Shown piece after piece: positions 6,259 to 8,574 of a DNA stretch of 8,574 nucleotides; the first letter of the stretch is position 1; each line of letters opens with the position of its first letter. This stretch comes from Firmicutes bacterium CAG:145 (GTDB taxonomy: Bacteria; Bacillota; Clostridia; Peptostreptococcales; Anaerovoracaceae), in NCBI GenBank assembly GCA_000435715.1, contig FR882600.1, forward strand, positions 1,306-9,879, in the 5' to 3' direction. The position numbers were made by a program, and so were the translations under genes. The notes under the pieces were generated by a model. That model made no database searches, was not told the origin of the DNA, and saw only the letters and a list, made by a program, of their open reading frames with translations.

Positions 6259-6285
6259 TGGCCCGGCTGTACCGGCTTATGGCCG
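6259..6285 (-). repeat. GC-rich element before rimM resembling one before ffh
   Basis: Read on the plus strand, TGGCCCGGCTGT is followed 10 nt later by GGCC. A very similar arrangement, TGGCCGGCTGT with GGCC 7 nt later, lies at 8288-8309 in the ylxM-ffh gap. The element lies in the putative rimM leader and can pair through its GGCC ends and internal CCGG blocks. Whether the two copies share descent is unproven. Confidence 0.35.
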
Positions 6286-6310
6286 CAGTATCAGCAGTCT
6301 CTGCCATACT

Positions 6311-6338
6311 ATTATAGGCACATAAATACCTCAGGTAA
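6311..6338 (-). promoter_or_regulatory. Putative promoter for rimM-trmD
   Basis: A perfect TATAAT -10 hexamer (6311-6316) is preceded after 16 nt by a weak -35 (TTACCT, 6333-6338, 3 of 6 matches). Transcription would begin near 6304, leaving a leader of about 65 nt before rimM. That leader includes a small hairpin (GCAG-AGA-CTGC, 6294-6304) and a GC-rich element. The spacer lies inside a long palindrome. Confidence 0.45.
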
Positions 6339-6349
6339 GTATGTGCCTA
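6315..6349 (-). repeat. Long imperfect palindrome in the khpA-rimM gap
   Basis: TAGGCACATA and TATGTGCCTA (arms 6340-6349 and 6315-6324) form a perfect 10-bp stem. After a 2x2 internal loop, TACC/GGTA (6334-6337 and 6327-6330) adds 4 bp around a 3-nt loop. In the direction of transcription no U-run follows (TAATAG comes next), so it is not a classical terminator for khpA. It may be an operator overlapping the putative rimM promoter, or an mRNA structure that separates expression of rpsP-khpA from rimM-trmD. Confidence 0.7.
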
Positions 6350-6361
6350 CTTATTTTAGAA

Positions 6362-6595
6362 TTATTCTTTCACAATTTCAACTGTCACTTTTTTATTTTC
6401 CTTAGTTGCTGCGGCGTTGACAACAGTACGGAAAGCTTTTGCGATCCTGCCCTGTTTACCGATCACCTTCCCCATATCGCTCGGGTCTACCTTAAGGCGA
6501 ATAATCGTTCCCTGCCGGCTTTCGGTCTCGGACACTTCGACGCCGTTGGGATTGTCAACAAGTGACTTTGCGATTGCTTCAACCAATTTAGTCAT
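6362..6595 (-). CDS. khpA: KhpA, small KH-domain RNA-binding protein
   Basis: KhpA is a single type II KH-domain protein that, in Gram-positive bacteria, partners with KhpB/EloR/Jag to bind RNA and affect cell elongation and division. The 77-residue length is normal. The nucleic-acid-binding GxxG loop is GKQG (46-49) within MGKVIGKQGRIAKAFRTVV, preceded by a beta strand TIIRLKVDPSD (30-40) and followed by the last strand KKVTVEIVKE (68-77). It lies 20 nt after rpsP, its usual position in Firmicutes. GGTGA lies 7 nt before the ATG. It is the last gene before the gap with the palindrome. Confidence 0.95.
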   Translation of the reverse strand: MTKLVEAIAKSLVDNPNGVEVSETESRQGTIIRLKVDPSDMGKVIGKQGRIAKAFRTVVNAAATKENKKVTVEIVKE

Positions 6596-6615
6596 TAGAT
6601 TTCACCGCTTTCTTC

Positions 6616-6858
6616 CTATTTCAAAATTCCGGATTTCTTGAATAAGGCTTTTACCGTATCTGTAGGCTGAGCTCCGTTATTTATCCACTTCTGAGCCAGT
6701 TCTTCGTCGATCTTTATTTCTTTAGGCTCTGTCATAGGGTTGTAATAGCCGATTTCTTCGATGAATTTTCCGTCTCTAGGCGCTCTCACGTCCGCTACTA
6801 CGATTCTGTAAAAAGGCTTCTTATGAGCTCCCATTCTCTTCAGTCTGATCTTTACCAT
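6616..6858 (-). CDS. rpsP: 30S ribosomal protein bS16
   Basis: This is ribosomal protein S16, a small-subunit protein needed for early 30S assembly. The 80-residue protein begins MVKIRLKRMGAHKKPFYRIV and continues with ADVRAPRDGKFIEEIGYYNP and then AQKWINNGAQPTDTVKALF, all conserved blocks of the family. The length is typical for Firmicutes. AGGAGG lies 10 nt before the ATG, and the gene starts 15 nt after the ffh stop, so it is almost certainly co-transcribed with ffh. Confidence 0.98.
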   Translation of the reverse strand: MVKIRLKRMGAHKKPFYRIVVADVRAPRDGKFIEEIGYYNPMTEPKEIKIDEELAQKWINNGAQPTDTVKALFKKSGILK

Positions 6859-6873
6859 TTTTGTTTTTCCTCC

Positions 6874-8214
6874 TTAAAACAATCCTTTAAATTTTTTATT
6901 CTTTTTCATAAAGCCGGGATTTGTGAACTGCTTCATCAGTTTCTTCGTATCCTCATACTTTTTTATCAAGCTGTTTATCTTGCTGACGGGCTGTCCTGAT
7001 CCCGACGCAATTCTTCTTCGCCTGCTGGCGTTTAATATCTTAGGGTCTCGTCTTTCGGCAGGAGTCATGGAATATATTATGGCCTCCATCTGCTTCAGCT
7101 CTTTTTCTCCCTTTTCTATTTCATCATCGCTGACCTTCTTGTTTCCGAGTCCCGGCATCATCTCCAGCATCTTTCCCAGTCCACCCATCTTCTGCATCTG
7201 GCCCATCTGTTCAAGATAATCTTCTAAGGTGAATTCGTTTTTGCGAAGCTTCTTCTCCAGCTTGGCGGCCTGCTGGTCGTCATAGCTTTCCTGAGCTTTT
7301 TCTATGAGGGAAAGCATGTCGCCCATGCCAAGTATTCTGCCGGCCATCCTGTCGGGGTGGAAAGGCTCCAGAGCGTCCAGCTTTTCTCCCATACCCACGA
7401 ATTTGACAGGCTTGCCCGTCACTTTCTTGGCTGAAAGGGCTGCTCCTCCTCTGGAATCTCCGTCCATCTTGGTCATTATAATTCCGTCGATGCCCAGCTT
7501 CTCGTTGAAGCCCTCGGCGGCGTTCACCGCGTCCTGTCCGGTGAGGGCGTCTACTACCAGCAGTATTTCGTGAGGCTTTACGGCCTTTTTGACTCTGGCC
7601 AGTTCCTCCATCAGTTCCTCGTCTATCTGAAGTCGTCCGGCGGTATCGACGATGAGCACATCTCTGCCCTTTCTCTCGGCCTCTTTGCGGGCCGCTATCG
7701 CGATCTCTTCCGCCTTTCGGTTGTTTCTGTCTACGTATACGGGTACGTCTGCGCCGGCTGCCACCACTTCGAGCTGGTCGATGGCCGCAGGCCTGTAGAT
7801 GTCGCATGCGCAGAGCATCGGCTTCTTGCCGTTTTTCTTAAGGTAAGTCGCCAGCTTTCCGCAGGTGGTTGTCTTTCCTGTTCCCTGAAGTCCTACCATG
7901 AGGAGTACGGTGAAGCCGCTGGGCGAGTAGGTCAGCTTGCTTCCGGTTCCTCCCATGAGGTCGGTCAGCTGCTCGTTTACTATCTTTATTACCTGCTGTC
8001 CCGGCGTAAGGCTCTGCAGAACTTCCTGCCCGAGGCACTTTTCTTTTACTTCCGCCACGAATTCTTTTACTATCTTGAAGTTTACGTCTGCCTCGAGCAG
8101 CGCAAGCTTGACTTCCCTCATGGCGTCGTTGATGTCGGCTTCTGTCAGGACTCCCTTGCCTTTCAGCTTCTTAAATGTATTTTGAAGTTTTTCAGATAAT
8201 GATTCAAATGCCAT
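6874..8214 (-). CDS. ffh: Signal recognition particle GTPase Ffh (SRP54)
   Basis: Ffh binds 4.5S/SRP RNA and signal sequences of nascent membrane proteins and docks with FtsY to deliver ribosomes to the Sec translocon. The 446-residue protein has the standard layout. The N domain spans about 1-90 (MAFESLSEKLQNTFKKLKGK). The GTPase G domain spans about 100-295, with GLQGTGKT (108-115), CDIYRPAAIDQL (137-148), DTAGRL (190-195), TKMDGDSRGGA (248-258) and GEKLDALEPFHPDRMAGRIL (276-295). The methionine-rich M domain is about 325-430, with QMGQMQKMGGLGKMLEMMPG and the RNA-binding RRRRIASGSG (398-407). The tail is short and basic. AAGGAG lies 6 nt before the ATG. It normally lies only a few bases after ylxM, but here the spacer is 167 nt. 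Confidence 0.98.
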   Translation of the reverse strand: MAFESLSEKLQNTFKKLKGKGVLTEADINDAMREVKLALLEADVNFKIVKEFVAEVKEKCLGQEVLQSLTPGQQVIKIVNEQLTDLMGGTGSKLTYSPSGFTVLLMVGLQGTGKTTTCGKLATYLKKNGKKPMLCACDIYRPAAIDQLEVVAAGADVPVYVDRNNRKAEEIAIAARKEAERKGRDVLIVDTAGRLQIDEELMEELARVKKAVKPHEILLVVDALTGQDAVNAAEGFNEKLGIDGIIMTKMDGDSRGGAALSAKKVTGKPVKFVGMGEKLDALEPFHPDRMAGRILGMGDMLSLIEKAQESYDDQQAAKLEKKLRKNEFTLEDYLEQMGQMQKMGGLGKMLEMMPGLGNKKVSDDEIEKGEKELKQMEAIIYSMTPAERRDPKILNASRRRRIASGSGQPVSKINSLIKKYEDTKKLMKQFTNPGFMKKNKKFKGLF

Positions 8215-8381
8215 CTTTTCTCCTTGTGTCGGGCGGCTGTGGTTTGGTACGACCGTGATTTAGGCGGTCTGGCGACCGTCATTTGGGTGGCCGGCTGTGC
8301 AGCTCGGCCAAACGAATCCTATGTGACAGTCCGACCTGTCTGTTCGTCATCTTCGATGTTTTTCGGCGGCTTCAGTGATGT
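8215..8381 (-). other. 167-nt non-coding spacer with three stem-loops between ylxM and ffh
   Basis: No credible gene is seen. In the direction of transcription three inverted repeats occur. The first has ACGAA/TTCGT outside GACAG/CTGTC around a 6-nt loop (8312-8347). The second has TGGCC/GGCCA outside GCTG/CAGC with a tiny loop (8288-8310). The third is CGGTC-GCCA-GACCG (8265-8278). Two adjacent 23-nt units (8251-8273 and 8274-8296) match at 16 of 23 positions, which suggests an old tandem duplication. No U-run follows any stem, and no clear promoter is seen. The spacer ends with the ffh ribosome binding site. It looks GC-rich compared with the other gaps. Confidence 0.55.
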
Positions 8382-8573
8382 TTAATCTTCAAGCCCGGCC
8401 ACTATATCTTTTATATTTCTCAGATGTATCTTGGCCTGTCCGCCTATGTCAGCAGATTCTTCCAGCAGCTTCAGTTCTTTCTTGAGGTTTTCTGCCGCAT
8501 TTGCTGTCTTCTTTAATTTGTCTATAAGTTTTAATTTATTTTCGTAATCTTCTAAAGCCTGTTCGGCTTTTTT
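8382..8573 (-). CDS. ylxM: YlxM-like protein (UPF0122), C-terminal part
   Basis: Only the last 63 codons are present; the gene begins beyond the right edge. The visible protein is a charged, helical segment with KKAEQALEDYENKLKLIDKL first and HLRNIKDIVAGLED at the end, with TAA at 8382-8384. YlxM proteins are small helix-turn-helix proteins encoded immediately upstream of ffh in Firmicutes and linked to the SRP pathway. The 'LExYExKLxLIxK' pattern fits the family's C-terminal helices. The diagnostic N-terminal helix-turn-helix is outside the window, so the call rests on this helix pattern and on position before ffh. Confidence 0.75.
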   Translation of the reverse strand, partial: KKAEQALEDYENKLKLIDKLKKTANAAENLKKELKLLEESADIGGQAKIHLRNIKDIVAGLED

Positions 8574-8574
8574 C

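Noticed and set aside
6315..6349. Intrinsic terminator after khpA
   Set aside because: The stem is strong, but the sequence after it in the direction of transcription is TAATAG, not a U-run. The T-rich side lies on the plus strand, where no gene ends.
5539..6405. Plus-strand open frame of 288 codons
   Set aside because: It lies antisense across rimM and the start of trmD, which are unmistakable. Its translation is rich in Tyr, Ser and Phe with no recognisable domain, as expected for a complementary-strand shadow.
7280..7807. Minus-strand open frame of 175 codons inside ffh
   Set aside because: It is an alternate frame of ffh, very rich in Arg and Gly, with no motif and no separate ribosome binding site.
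7570..8199. Plus-strand open frame of 209 codons
   Set aside because: It is antisense to the ffh N and G domains and shows no family motifs. The length reflects ffh codon usage.
8279..8350. Mini-ORF of 23 codons in the ylxM-ffh spacer (minus strand)
   Set aside because: It has an ATG but no good ribosome binding site, a basic composition without any known leader-peptide pattern, and it runs through the stem-loops. Chance is the simpler explanation.
1..8574. Mobile element, CRISPR array, tRNA, defence or phage genes
   Set aside because: No transposase, integrase, regular direct-repeat array or tRNA-like cloverleaf was seen by eye on either strand. Nearly all sequence is occupied by core genes in one direction.

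Overview
This window reads as a chromosomal housekeeping region of a Bacillota bacterium, most likely an anaerobic member of class Clostridia. The reasons are the gene order (ylxM-ffh-rpsP-khpA-rimM-trmD joined to yggS-sepF-yggT-divIVA-lspA-RluA family), the DivIVA/SepF division proteins, strong AGGAGG-type ribosome binding sites and frequent ATA and AGA codons. A finer placement cannot be made by eye. All thirteen genes lie on the minus strand, so transcription runs from the right end to the left end. Eleven are complete and the two at the ends are cut by the window.

Right part (about 4930-8574), protein targeting and translation: the 3' end of ylxM, then ffh (SRP GTPase), rpsP (ribosomal protein bS16), khpA (small KH RNA-binding protein), rimM (30S maturation factor) and trmD (tRNA m1G37 methyltransferase). 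ffh, rpsP and khpA are closely spaced, as are rimM and trmD. The two larger gaps are 167 nt between ylxM and ffh and about 121 nt between khpA and rimM. Both contain inverted repeats and share a similar GC-rich element. The khpA-rimM gap also holds a consensus -10 box abutting a long palindrome.

Middle and left part (about 1740-4882), the division cluster: a HlyD-like membrane-anchored protein, yggS (PLP homeostasis protein), sepF (FtsZ/membrane linker), yggT (small membrane protein) and divIVA (polar/septal coiled-coil scaffold). A 50-nt gap upstream of the HlyD-like gene contains a promoter-like sequence overlapped by an 8-bp inverted repeat, which suggests that a second transcription unit starts here. 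Two neighbours common in Firmicutes are absent from their usual places: rplS after trmD, and the S4-domain gene ylmH between yggT and divIVA.

Left end (1-1701): lspA (lipoprotein signal peptidase), an RluA-family pseudouridine synthase, and the first 72 codons of a flavin reductase-like protein. Two compact stem-loops lie at the lspA/RluA junction and make the start of the synthase uncertain.

I found no mobile element, CRISPR array, tRNA, rRNA, phage gene or defence system. The coding content is ordinary core genome. The points worth a second look are the regulatory-looking palindromes, the structured spacers, and the partnerless HlyD-like protein inside the division cluster.
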